In this document: positions 16,107-25,338 of the stretch, piece after piece
Numbering within the stretch: the stretch's first letter is position 1
Layout of the letters: the number at the start of each line of letters is the position of its first letter
Assembly (NCBI RefSeq): GCF_050433125.1
Contig: NZ_JBNPXV010000011.1
Coordinates: 1-64,000, forward strand
Direction of reading: 5' to 3'
Origin: Roseimarinus sediminis
GTDB taxonomy: Bacteria; Bacteroidota; Bacteroidia; Bacteroidales; Prolixibacteraceae
DNA length: 64,000 nt
Program-made: the position numbers and the translations under genes
Notes under the pieces: generated by a model
Told to the model about the DNA's origin: nothing
The model's input: only the letters and a program-made list of their open reading frames with translations
Database searches by the model: none

Positions 16107-17021
16107 ATGATTCCCTTTTATCTCATTACCGGCTTCCTGGGAAGTGGAAAAACTACTTTTCTGAAACACCTCCTGAGTACGCTTGGAGAGCGGCACCGTA
16201 TTGCCATCATCCAGAATGAATTTGCCCCGACGGGCATTGACGGGAAGCTGCTACAAGAAAATTCTCCCGACTTTCAGCTTGTTGAAATAAATAACGGCTC
16301 GGTTTTTTGTGCCTGCCAGCTCAGCAATTTCGAAGCAACACTGCTCAGGCTGCTTGAACACTACCGACCCGAATTGGTCTTTCTGGAGGCTTCGGGCCTG
16401 GCCGACCCGATTAACATGGCCGAAATTTTGCAAAGTCCTTCACTTGTTTCGCAAATGCAATTGCGGCATATTTTCTGCCTTGCCGATGGCGAAAATTATT
16501 TCAAGGGATTAAAACTGATTACCCGCTTTCAGCATCAGCTGATGATTGCCGATACAGTGATCATTAACAAAAGCGACCTGGTTACGCCGCAGAACATGGC
16601 TGCCATCGAGGAAGCCATTTCATCCAAAAATCCCTTTGCAAAGATTGTTCAGACCCGTTTTGGCATCTTCGATTTTGAGCCCGAAAGTCAACCCGTCAGG
16701 AAATATGTTTCCATTGGACAAGCTTCGGGAGGCAGGCCACCCTTGCAGGTAAGTGTACTGAGAAACAATGTCCGCTTTTCGATGCCGGAACTGGAAATAC
16801 TTTTTCAGGAAATAGCAGCACAAAGTATCCGCGCCAAGGGCATTTTTCACCTGACAACAGGAGAAACCGTATCGGCGCAAAGTGTTTTTGAAAATATTGA
16901 AATGAAGGAAATTGAAGTCGCACCCGGCCCCAATGAATTGATTGTATTTGGCGGCTTCACCCCAAGGGAATTAAAAGAACTGGCAGAAAGAACTGTCAGC
17001 TTAAGAAAAGGGAAAAGCTAA
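16107..17021 (+). CDS. CobW/COG0523-family GTP-binding metal chaperone
   Basis: 304 residues. Walker A GFLGSGKTT (9-17), switch region around EFAPTGIDGKLL, the family Cys motif in FCACQL (C-x-C instead of the common C-x-C-C), EASGLADP, and the guanine-specificity motif NKSD. The C-terminal CobW_C domain carries HLTTGETVSAQSVFEN. COG0523 proteins deliver Zn, Co or other metals to target enzymes at the cost of GTP. Its position after a UroD-family gene suggests that enzyme as client, which is inference. Confidence 0.88.
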   Translation: MIPFYLITGFLGSGKTTFLKHLLSTLGERHRIAIIQNEFAPTGIDGKLLQENSPDFQLVEINNGSVFCACQLSNFEATLLRLLEHYRPELVFLEASGLADPINMAEILQSPSLVSQMQLRHIFCLADGENYFKGLKLITRFQHQLMIADTVIINKSDLVTPQNMAAIEEAISSKNPFAKIVQTRFGIFDFEPESQPVRKYVSIGQASGGRPPLQVSVLRNNVRFSMPELEILFQEIAAQSIRAKGIFHLTTGETVSAQSVFENIEMKEIEVAPGPNELIVFGGFTPRELKELAERTVSLRKGKS

Positions 17022-17054
17022 GCTACCTACTCTTCCGTTATTGCAATAAGAAAA

Positions 17055-17088
17055 GGGCTGCTCCCGGCAGCCCCTTCCAACTTTTTTT
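17055..17088. terminator. Bidirectional terminator between CobW and SusD
   Basis: Stem GGGCTGC (17055-17061) / GCAGCCC (17067-17073), followed on the plus strand by a T run at 17082-17088. On the minus strand the same stem is followed by TTTTCTTATT. It serves two convergent transcripts. Confidence 0.75.
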
Positions 17089-17114
17089 CATATTGAATTC
17101 CACAAAAGGTGCAT

Positions 17115-18740
17115 TTAGTCGGCATAAGCCGGATTTTGAGGATATTCGCCCGAGTCGAGTGCAATGGCTCCCAGCGGAATAGGTCTCAATATTTTATAGG
17201 TTCCGTTATTCCCAAGAAAAGGATCGGTACCTGAATTGTACAGCGAACGGATATCGGGGTTGTGTATTTTCGTACGTTCCATGAGTTTTCCAGTACGTTT
17301 CAGGTCAAACCAGCGGTGACCTTCACCTGCCAGCTCACGGGCTCTTTCGTCAAGCAGAAAATCGAGATCCAAAGCCGCAGCTTCAATCTCCATGTCGGTC
17401 TGATGACCGTCCATTGCAGCCCTGCGACGCACCGCATTCACCAGTTCCAGGGCCCGGTTCACATTACCCAATTGCCAATATGCCTCAGCTGCATTCAGGT
17501 AAGTTTCACCCACTCGACATAAAAACAAATCGTGTGTATACCGTTTGTCATCGGTCTGTAAACGGTCAAATTTCTTCAGTGGAGGAAAGCTCGCCTGGTT
17601 ATTGCCATCCCACCAGCTCTCGCCCATGGGAACAATCACAGCATTTTCACGAAAACGCCGGCGCTCCTTTACCCAGTTGTCAACATTGGCAATTTCCTCA
17701 TCCGTTCGCGGGAAATAGTAGGCAATGTCGGAAGTATAGGTCGCCAGTACCGCATTGTAAAAAGGATTGGTGAGAATGTTCCAGAAAGTACCCTCAAAAC
17801 GGGAATCATAGTCGTCGTAAACTCGGTAGAGATACTCGGTAGGATGCAGTAAATTTTTCTTCGACACGCCTTCGCCTGCTCCCTGAATGAGTGGTCCCCA
17901 GGGATAGTCCCAGTTATGAGCCCCGCCATTCATTAACGATACTTCGTCGTACTGAATAGAGAACAAAACTTCGCTGTTATTGTCGTTCATGTACTTGAAG
18001 ATGTCGGCATAATTTGGATATAAGTTGCGACGTGCCAACACTTTCTCGGCCGCATCAGCTGCCATTTGAAAATCATTCTCCTGTCCATATTCTTCATAGG
18101 CACGGGTAAGGTAAACTTTCGACAGGATATGGTTAAGCGCATCGAGTGTTACTCTTCCAAAATCTTCCTGGCTTTCAGGAACCAATAATGCTGCCTCTTC
18201 GAGTTCAGCAATAATGAAGTCATACACTTCGGAAGCAGCATTCCGCTCAAAATGTGTAATGGGTTCCGATACCATATTCTCTACCAGGGTTACGTCGCCA
18301 AAGGTCTGAACCAATAAGAAATAATAATAGGCCCTCAGGAACTTGACCTCGCCCAACCGGGACTCAAGACTTACACTTTCTTCGGTCACGCCGTTATAAT
18401 AAACTGCTGTATTACACACCTGAATACTCTGGTAAAGCTTTTCAAAGAAAGACGATACATGAGGAGATCCGGGGGTTAATGACAAATAAGTAGTTAATGC
18501 CAGTGGGGCATCCTGATGAGCACCGAAAAACAGGTCGGTGCCGGCACAATACATATAGGGTGTACCTCCATAAACATCACGAAGCGTAGCATAAGCAGAA
18601 TTCACAAGGGCTTCATAGCCATTCTTTGTAACATAGAAGTTCTCGGCAGTTGCACTGCTCTTATTTTCTTCAACCAGAAAGTCGGCACAACTGTTCAGGA
18701 GGAGAAAAAAAGCGATTGAGATATAAATCAGTTTCTTCAT
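17115..18740 (-). CDS. SusD/RagB family glycan-binding lipoprotein
   Basis: 541 residues. Lipoprotein signal with Cys18 (LLNSC), then the family start ADFLVEENKSSATAENFYVTKNGYEALVNSAY, TPR-like helices (FLRAYYYFLLVQTFGDVTLV, LTRAYEEYG), and the C-terminal LDERARELAGEGHRWFDLKRTGKL and RPIPLGAIALD segments. SusD proteins cap the SusC channel at the cell surface and bind the oligosaccharide. It lies five bases after susC and just before the terminator, as the last gene of the locus. Confidence 0.95.
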   Translation of the reverse strand: MKKLIYISIAFFLLLNSCADFLVEENKSSATAENFYVTKNGYEALVNSAYATLRDVYGGTPYMYCAGTDLFFGAHQDAPLALTTYLSLTPGSPHVSSFFEKLYQSIQVCNTAVYYNGVTEESVSLESRLGEVKFLRAYYYFLLVQTFGDVTLVENMVSEPITHFERNAASEVYDFIIAELEEAALLVPESQEDFGRVTLDALNHILSKVYLTRAYEEYGQENDFQMAADAAEKVLARRNLYPNYADIFKYMNDNNSEVLFSIQYDEVSLMNGGAHNWDYPWGPLIQGAGEGVSKKNLLHPTEYLYRVYDDYDSRFEGTFWNILTNPFYNAVLATYTSDIAYYFPRTDEEIANVDNWVKERRRFRENAVIVPMGESWWDGNNQASFPPLKKFDRLQTDDKRYTHDLFLCRVGETYLNAAEAYWQLGNVNRALELVNAVRRRAAMDGHQTDMEIEAAALDLDFLLDERARELAGEGHRWFDLKRTGKLMERTKIHNPDIRSLYNSGTDPFLGNNGTYKILRPIPLGAIALDSGEYPQNPAYAD

Positions 18741-18745
18741 AATTC

Positions 18746-21700
18746 TTAGAAAGTTAAGTTAACACCAAATTGATAAACGGTAAAAGAGTTAGAATTTTGG
18801 TTCTCTCCCGAAATGGAAGCTCCGGCCCATTCCGGGTCAAATCCTTCATATTTGGTCCAAACATACGGATTAACAACATTCACATAAAAGCGACAACGGT
18901 TGATACCAGCCTTTTTAATCCATTCGGAAGGCAGTGTATAACCCAATGCGATGTTTTGCAGTCGAACAAACGAGGCATCCTTGTTGAAACCGGGATAACC
19001 ATAATCTTCGGCATCTTCGCCCCAGTAATCGCCCTGATAGGTTGGTTGGGGATATTCGTTGGTGTAACGGGCTTCGGTATACGGATTCTCGCGCATATAA
19101 TAGGGAACGTCGAGAATTTGCTTGCTGTTAAAATCGGTAAACTCACGATGGAAAGGACTGTAGATAAACACACCTTGCTTGGTGTAAATAGTGGCCGACA
19201 AATCCCAACCCTTGTATTTAAAGCGGGTCGACAAGCTACCTGTCCAGTCGGGAATAGGAGAACCCAGAATCTTCATATCATGATCGATATCGATTTTACC
19301 ATCGTTGTTCTGGTCTTTTACTTTGGCAGTGCCTTCCATTTCCTGCAATTGATCGGCTGCCAGTTCATCCTTTTGCCATACACCATCAAATTCCATGGCA
19401 TACACCACATCGACGGGTTGACCAATGAACCATCGATTGGCTACGTCATCTTCTTTTTTTCCGTATAATTCGATAATTTCATTGTTATTTTTCGCAAAGG
19501 TGAAATTGGTTTCCCACCAGAAATCCTTACGTTGAATATTAATGGTACGCAATTGTAATTCGATCCCCTGGTTCTTAAGCGATCCCACATTGTCCATCAT
19601 GCTGGCCCAACCAGTTGGAATGGCCAGTTTGCGCTCCATCAGTAGGTTCAGCGATAGCTTATCATAAAGGTTCAGCTCTCCTGAAACCCGATTGTCCCAG
19701 AAACCAAAATCAAGCCCCAGGTTCCACTCGCGGGTACGTTCCCAGGTTAATTCCTTATTGGCAATGGCACTTGGACGAAAACCGTTTGCTATCTCACCAT
19801 CCCAGTCGTAATAAGTTTGAGTACTTACAGCGAACTGCGTTTCGTAAGCATTGATGTTGTTATTACCGGTATAACCATAGCTCAAGCGCAGCTTCATGTT
19901 ATCGACCGCTTCAAGTCCCTTCATAAAGTCCTCTTCACTAAGGCGCCATGCCACAGCTGCCGAGGGGAAAAAAGCCCATTTGTGTCCTTCGGCCAGTTTC
20001 GACGAACCATCCCAGCGTACCGATCCGGTAAACATGTATTTATCGGCATAATCATAATTCACCCTGCCGGTATACGACATCAGTGTACTTTTCTGGAAAG
20101 CGCTTGATGCCGAAAGACTGGAGGCACTTCCCACATTGTAAAATTCGGAGTTAAACGGAAGGCCCCATCCATAACCATATAGGTACTCATAACGATTCAT
20201 CTGGATCGAATGAATAAAATCGAAATTCACTGTATTCAAACCAAATTCCCGATCGGCATGTAACTGGTTATCCCATATATAGGACAAATTGTTCGACATG
20301 CTCATATAAGCTCCACCCGAACTCTTTGTAGAAAGTGGATCCCAGTATTCACCCAGCCGGTTAAAAGTCATGTTGGGTGAGAAGGTTGTTTTCAGGCTTA
20401 ACCACTTCACAGGCAAATATTCAAGATAGAAATTAGAAATAACGTAGTAGTCCTGCTTGTTGTATTTATCATATTTCATAACAGCCAGCGGACTCACATT
20501 GCCCGATATTCCCACCATGGGAACCTGAATCATTTCTCCATCACGGTTGTAGGCCGGCGTCCATGGCGGCATTCTGAAAAGTTGTTTCATAATGTTCTTG
20601 CTCCCCAGTTCCAGGTCAGTATAAGCCAGGTTGATATTGGCTCCCATTTTCCATTGTTCGAGCGCAAAGAAATCGATGTTGGCCTTGAAGTTGTATTTGT
20701 TGTAATACTGACCACTCACATTACCATTGTCGGAAAGGATGCCGGCACCAATCATGTAGCTCACCCCTTCGGCTCCACCACTGGCGCTTACAAAGTGATT
20801 GGTATTAACAGCGGGTTTGGTCATCAGGTCAATCCAGTCGGTATGCCGGCCACTGGCAAGTACTTCTTTCCAGTATGCGTGGGCATCGCCCTCAGCAGGG
20901 AAGCCAAACATATCGTCGGGTGAAACCAGTTCATCGCCACGATACAACTTTTTGGTAATGTCACGATTCGTTGTGTACAAAATTCCTTCTTCGTAAGTTA
21001 AAAAGTCGGGCATGTTGGCGATGGCGCGCAGCCCCACAGAACCGGAATAACTCACTGAAGCTCTTGATGCACCCGACATTTCACTCTTTTTGGTAGTAAC
21101 GATCACAACGCCATTGGAACCACGCGAACCATAAATGGCTGTTGAAGAGGCATCTTTCAAAACATCAATGCGCTGAATATCATTTGGATTAAGAAAGTTG
21201 ATATTGTCCATCATTACACCATCGACCACATAAAGTGGCTGGCCACCCGAAAGGGAGTTCACCCCCCTGATCTGGATGTCGTATTCACTGCCCACCAAAC
21301 CACTACGGGCAGTAATGTTAACACCTGCCACCTGGCCCTGCATGGCTGCCATGGCACTGGAGGTACCAACTGCGACCAGTTCGTCGCTGCTTACTGACGA
21401 AACCGCTCCGGTAAGATCACGTTTTTTAATGCTTCCATATCCTACCACCACCACTTCATCCACATCGATCAATGATTCGCTGAGGGTAATTTGTAACTCG
21501 TCTTTTCCTGCTACTGCCACTTCAAGAGAAGCATAGCCTATAAAGGAGACTTTCAGTACATCGTCGTCTGAGACACCCGACAGTGAGAAAAATCCATTGG
21601 CATCGGTAATTGTTCCATTGGTAGTACCCACTACCACAATGGTTACGCCCGGCAACGGAATACCTTTTGAATCGCTTACCTTTCCTGAAATACGATGGGC

Positions 21701-21928
21701 TTGCTGACTTACAGAGTTCGTAAACTCAGACCGGGAAGAAATAACAATTTCCTTGCGCACATCGTTACTGGTTATCGATTCCTTTTTCGGCTTTACAGCA
21801 GTATTTTTTGCTGCAAACGACGAAAAAACGGTAATAAGAAGCATAAAGACCGTTAGTTTTGCAACTACAAATAACTTTAATCGGATTGCTCTGCTGAGCA
21901 AATCTCTTGCTTTCGATAAATTTTCCAT
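18746..21928 (-). CDS. SusC/RagA TonB-dependent outer-membrane transporter
   Basis: 1060 residues. A long signal segment ends near residue 40. A carboxypeptidase-regulatory-like domain spans 78-150 (ISGKVSDSKGIPLPGVTIVVVGTTNGTITD), the SusC signature VDEVVVVGYG is at 156-165, the plug contains GVNSLSGGQPLYVVDGV and IDVLKDASSTAIYGSRGSNGVVIV, and the barrel ends in an aromatic residue (NLTF). It imports oligosaccharides using TonB energy with the adjacent SusD. No STN domain and no adjacent anti-sigma/sigma pair, so control by the usual FecR route is not expected. Confidence 0.97.
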   Translation of the reverse strand: MENLSKARDLLSRAIRLKLFVVAKLTVFMLLITVFSSFAAKNTAVKPKKESITSNDVRKEIVISSRSEFTNSVSQQAHRISGKVSDSKGIPLPGVTIVVVGTTNGTITDANGFFSLSGVSDDDVLKVSFIGYASLEVAVAGKDELQITLSESLIDVDEVVVVGYGSIKKRDLTGAVSSVSSDELVAVGTSSAMAAMQGQVAGVNITARSGLVGSEYDIQIRGVNSLSGGQPLYVVDGVMMDNINFLNPNDIQRIDVLKDASSTAIYGSRGSNGVVIVTTKKSEMSGASRASVSYSGSVGLRAIANMPDFLTYEEGILYTTNRDITKKLYRGDELVSPDDMFGFPAEGDAHAYWKEVLASGRHTDWIDLMTKPAVNTNHFVSASGGAEGVSYMIGAGILSDNGNVSGQYYNKYNFKANIDFFALEQWKMGANINLAYTDLELGSKNIMKQLFRMPPWTPAYNRDGEMIQVPMVGISGNVSPLAVMKYDKYNKQDYYVISNFYLEYLPVKWLSLKTTFSPNMTFNRLGEYWDPLSTKSSGGAYMSMSNNLSYIWDNQLHADREFGLNTVNFDFIHSIQMNRYEYLYGYGWGLPFNSEFYNVGSASSLSASSAFQKSTLMSYTGRVNYDYADKYMFTGSVRWDGSSKLAEGHKWAFFPSAAVAWRLSEEDFMKGLEAVDNMKLRLSYGYTGNNNINAYETQFAVSTQTYYDWDGEIANGFRPSAIANKELTWERTREWNLGLDFGFWDNRVSGELNLYDKLSLNLLMERKLAIPTGWASMMDNVGSLKNQGIELQLRTINIQRKDFWWETNFTFAKNNNEIIELYGKKEDDVANRWFIGQPVDVVYAMEFDGVWQKDELAADQLQEMEGTAKVKDQNNDGKIDIDHDMKILGSPIPDWTGSLSTRFKYKGWDLSATIYTKQGVFIYSPFHREFTDFNSKQILDVPYYMRENPYTEARYTNEYPQPTYQGDYWGEDAEDYGYPGFNKDASFVRLQNIALGYTLPSEWIKKAGINRCRFYVNVVNPYVWTKYEGFDPEWAGASISGENQNSNSFTVYQFGVNLTF

Positions 21929-21994
21929 ACGTTGTTAGGTTTATGTTAAACAATTGATTTGATTTATAAATAATCCTATAATTTGTTCATCGTA

Positions 21995-22354
21995 TCATTC
22001 TATCACTTCATCTTCTTTTCGCCAGGAGGGATCACAAATGCAAAGAAAAACCAGATCGGTAGTACCAGTGTTGCGAATACACTGAAGTGCCCGGGGCGGA
22101 ATATACACCAGATCGCCCACTCCGAGCATGGCTATTTCGTTGTTAATGCTCACCTCGCCTTCGCCTTGCAACACATAGTAGCTTTCCGACGACTTTAAAC
22201 GATGTGGCAAAGTTGTTTGCCCCGGCTTTACTAAGGCGTGCGCCAGACTGTAACGAACCTTTGCCCCCGCAGTTGCCGGGTTGATGATTTCTTTCAGCAA
22301 GGTTTCGTCACCTGCTGCAAAAGCATCAATGCTATTGGTTTTTCGTATCAACAT
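21995..22354 (-). CDS. Small cupin-domain protein
   Basis: 119 residues in a single cupin fold: KVRYSLAHALVKPGQTTLPHRLKSSESYYVLQGEGEVSI is cupin motif 1 (His51, Glu57), and GDLVYIPPRALQCIRNTG is motif 2, in which the usual His is replaced by Gln/Cys context. Metal binding is therefore uncertain. Such proteins are sugar isomerases, epimerases or binding proteins. No signal peptide, so cytoplasmic. Lies 12 bases after the GH78 gene and 66 before susC. Confidence 0.8.
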   Translation of the reverse strand: MLIRKTNSIDAFAAGDETLLKEIINPATAGAKVRYSLAHALVKPGQTTLPHRLKSSESYYVLQGEGEVSINNEIAMLGVGDLVYIPPRALQCIRNTGTTDLVFLCICDPSWRKEDEVIE

Positions 22355-22366
22355 GGTACAATTGTT

Positions 22367-25153
22367 TTATTGAACTTCAAAAGTGTAGCTGCCCGATCCA
22401 ATGGTCAGCACCCATTTATTTTCGATTACAGCCAAACCATCAACACCTTCGGCCTCATTTACAGCCTTGCCCTTTTCGAGCAGGTGCTGCCCTTCGGCAT
22501 AAGGTATTTCAACAAGGGCCGAACTGTTTACAGGCACCTCAATATGCAGTTTTACTGTTCCGTCACTGCGCTCCCATTCCGATACCACCTTACCATACGG
22601 CGAATCGAAGGTTGCACGGGCTTGTTTGATGTCGCCCACCATTTGCGGTGCTATTTTAAGCTGCTTGTAAGCAAGCGATTGCTGTGTTTGGTCAATTCCA
22701 CCCAATCCGCCGTAAAACCATTCCATAATGTGGCCCAGCATCAGGTGGTTGTTCGATACTTCTTTAAGTGCAGCCCACGATTCGGTTAAAGCCGTAGCTC
22801 CTTTTTTAAGCTGGTAGCCATACCCGGGCACATCGTCACGGGCATTCATTTCGAACAGCAATTGTCCACCACCATTTTCCTGCAAGGCTTTTACCAGGTA
22901 ATGGAAACCCACATCGCCGGCCGTGAGCGCTTTGTTATCTTTTTCAATGGATTCGACCAGGATTTTAAATACAGCCGGTTTGTCTTCATCATCTACCAGG
23001 CCTACCACCAGTGGCATGGCTATAGCAGTTTGACTGCCGGTTGAATAAATTCCTGTTTCGGGGTCGAGAAAAGTTTCGTTAAACGACTTTTTAATATCGG
23101 CAGCCCAGTTGGCATACCTGGTTTGCTCATCCGATTTACCAATAATACCTGCCATTTCCGACATCAGTTTTATATCGGAGTAATAAATTGCTGTTCCGGT
23201 TATCGTTCGGGGTGTTAGTTGTGCAATTCCCGGTCGCTCGGGCCCCAGGTCGTACCAATCGCCCAAACCATGGTCGAGAATATGATTCACCGATGTATCT
23301 CGCAGGTATTCGGCATAGCGACCCATCATGTCCCACGATTGCTCAATAATTTCGGTATCGCCATACCACTTATACAACAACCACGGCACTTGTATTGAGG
23401 CACTGCCCCACTCGGGCGAATCGCGGAACCACTCCCAAAATTCGACATACTCAGGTGCTATATCGGGCACAAGCCCTTCGGGGGTTTGAGCTGCCATCAT
23501 ATCTTCCACCTGCTTGCGGTAGGTATGGTAAATATCGTAGTTGTAATGAATACCGCCGCCCATCAGGTAAAGCTGTTCCAGCCAGCCCAGTTTTTCGCGG
23601 TGCGGACAGTCGGTCATCACGCTTGCATAATTGCTGCGTATTGCCCAGTCGATTAACGAGTAGACATCATTAAACAGCTCAAACGAAGTTTCAAAGCTTC
23701 CCTGCCTGGGTGCATTCACGTGGGTGTGTTTGTGAACCATGTCGAGCACCACGGGTAATTCCCGGTTTCCGGGCATTGATTCCGGATGGGCACCTCTCAC
23801 TTCAACGTACCGGAAACCATAATAGGTAAACTGTGGTGTCCAGGTTTCAACGCCATCGCCTTTACAAATGTAGGTGTAATAATGCCAGCGACCGGTAGCC
23901 CGCTGATTGGCCCTCATGTCATCGGTTTTCAACTCTGCAGGATAAAAATAAATGGTATCGCCTTTTTGCCCCTGCACCTTGATGGATGGTACCCCCGAAG
24001 CATTCTGACCGAAATCGTATAAGTAAATACCGTCCTTTTCATCAATCGTCATGATCGAATCAAACGCTATTTCGCGGGTAATTTCAAGCGGATAATCCAG
24101 TTCGGGACGCAGCGCTGCAACATTCGATTTTACCACCATTGCCTTTTGCCAACCCGAATCGTCAAATCCAGGGCGGTTCCATCCATCTTGCTCCAGCATC
24201 GCGTTATAGGTTTCGCCTGCATAAATACTGCTAAAAGTAAGCGGTCCCGGTGCCACTTTCCAGCTTTCGTCGGTCACCAGTTCTTCTACCTCCCCATCGC
24301 TGTAGGTCAGTTTCACTACCATGCGCAACATGGGCTTGCCATAGGCTGTCATCAGTTTACGATAACGCTCGTTCGGGATGTTATAAAAACCATTTCCAAG
24401 CATCACACCAAAGGCGTTACTCCCCTTTTGCAAGGCATCGGTAATATCGTAGGTGTTGTACAATGCGAAATCGTCGTAGTGCGTCCATCCCGGGGCCAAA
24501 AAGCTGTTGCCCACCTTGCTCCCGTTTAAAAAAAGCTCGTAATGGCCAAGCCCCGACACAAACACCAAAGCCTGTTCAACCTTTTTATCCGTCGAAAAAT
24601 CCTTCCGCAAAAGAGGCAAAACATGGTCGCCACTCTTAACATCGCGCCATTTTTTATCGCTCCCGGGTAAATGTACTCCAGGCACTATGCGCCGCTCCTG
24701 TTCCAGTTCGTCGTAGGCAATCCATTCGGCTTTTTCCCAATCCGGAGTATCCAGCTTTGTCACAAACGACGCCACTTTGCTCCATGCCGATTCATTTCCA
24801 TGATTATCCCAAACCTTCACTTTCCAAAAGTAGCGTTCCCCCGGCTCAAGCGCTGTTCCGTCATATTTCACCAAAATACTCGCATCCGATGCTACCTGTC
24901 CCGAATCCCACAAAGCTGCATCTTCGGTCAACTTCCCGGCATCGTCAGCCAATAGCACCTGATAAGCCGTTTGCACCACACCCCGCTGTTTCGATCCCAG
25001 TTTCCACCCCAACCTGAACCCGCTTAGCGGCATTCCTACCGGTTCGGCTTTCAACTCGCACGAAGTACTAAGCACTTCCAACTCAGGCGACGAGCACGCC
25101 GCTAACACCATCACTGCCAACAAAAAGGCCATTTTCGAAATCCATCGCATCAT
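22367..25153 (-). CDS. GH78 alpha-L-rhamnosidase, lipoprotein
   Basis: 928 residues. Lipobox Cys20 (LAAC). N-terminal fibronectin-like domain (GFRLGWKLGSKQRGVVQTAYQVLL... to ~132), Bac_rhamnosid_N carbohydrate-binding part (~190-340), concanavalin-like domain (~350-470), then the six-helix-pair barrel with the family motif TDCPHREKLGW (514-524; candidate acids Asp515, Glu520, Glu526), and a C-terminal beta domain (FDSPYGKVVSEWERSDG). It releases terminal alpha-linked L-rhamnose by inversion, probably at the surface or in the periplasm. It fits with GH106, RhaM and RhaT in the same locus. Confidence 0.95.
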   Translation of the reverse strand: MMRWISKMAFLLAVMVLAACSSPELEVLSTSCELKAEPVGMPLSGFRLGWKLGSKQRGVVQTAYQVLLADDAGKLTEDAALWDSGQVASDASILVKYDGTALEPGERYFWKVKVWDNHGNESAWSKVASFVTKLDTPDWEKAEWIAYDELEQERRIVPGVHLPGSDKKWRDVKSGDHVLPLLRKDFSTDKKVEQALVFVSGLGHYELFLNGSKVGNSFLAPGWTHYDDFALYNTYDITDALQKGSNAFGVMLGNGFYNIPNERYRKLMTAYGKPMLRMVVKLTYSDGEVEELVTDESWKVAPGPLTFSSIYAGETYNAMLEQDGWNRPGFDDSGWQKAMVVKSNVAALRPELDYPLEITREIAFDSIMTIDEKDGIYLYDFGQNASGVPSIKVQGQKGDTIYFYPAELKTDDMRANQRATGRWHYYTYICKGDGVETWTPQFTYYGFRYVEVRGAHPESMPGNRELPVVLDMVHKHTHVNAPRQGSFETSFELFNDVYSLIDWAIRSNYASVMTDCPHREKLGWLEQLYLMGGGIHYNYDIYHTYRKQVEDMMAAQTPEGLVPDIAPEYVEFWEWFRDSPEWGSASIQVPWLLYKWYGDTEIIEQSWDMMGRYAEYLRDTSVNHILDHGLGDWYDLGPERPGIAQLTPRTITGTAIYYSDIKLMSEMAGIIGKSDEQTRYANWAADIKKSFNETFLDPETGIYSTGSQTAIAMPLVVGLVDDEDKPAVFKILVESIEKDNKALTAGDVGFHYLVKALQENGGGQLLFEMNARDDVPGYGYQLKKGATALTESWAALKEVSNNHLMLGHIMEWFYGGLGGIDQTQQSLAYKQLKIAPQMVGDIKQARATFDSPYGKVVSEWERSDGTVKLHIEVPVNSSALVEIPYAEGQHLLEKGKAVNEAEGVDGLAVIENKWVLTIGSGSYTFEVQ

Positions 25154-25207
25154 AGCTATTTTTTTACAATTTTTAATTTTTTGGCGGGCTGATCGGTCTT
25201 CGGCTCC

Positions 25208-25307
25208 AAGCTGCCATTGTACCTCCCGCGTTCCGCCTGTCGTGCAGGGGGCTCATAAAATCGCCCCTGCCCTCCTGCTCCACGTCGGGCGCTACAACGG
25301 CAGGCTT
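25208..25307. repeat. GC-rich imperfect palindrome between the DUF5703 and GH78 genes
   Basis: Outer arms AAGCTGCCATTGTA (25208-25221) and TACAACGGCAGGCTT (25293-25307) pair with one insertion and one mismatch. An inner stem GCAGGGG/CCCCTGC (about 25244-25270) surrounds a short AT-rich loop. The stretch is much more GC-rich than the neighbouring genes. Looks like one copy of an interspersed repeat; no coding sense. Confidence 0.5.
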
Positions 25308-25338
25308 TCCACCTCCGCCCGGCCCGAAACTTCGCTCA

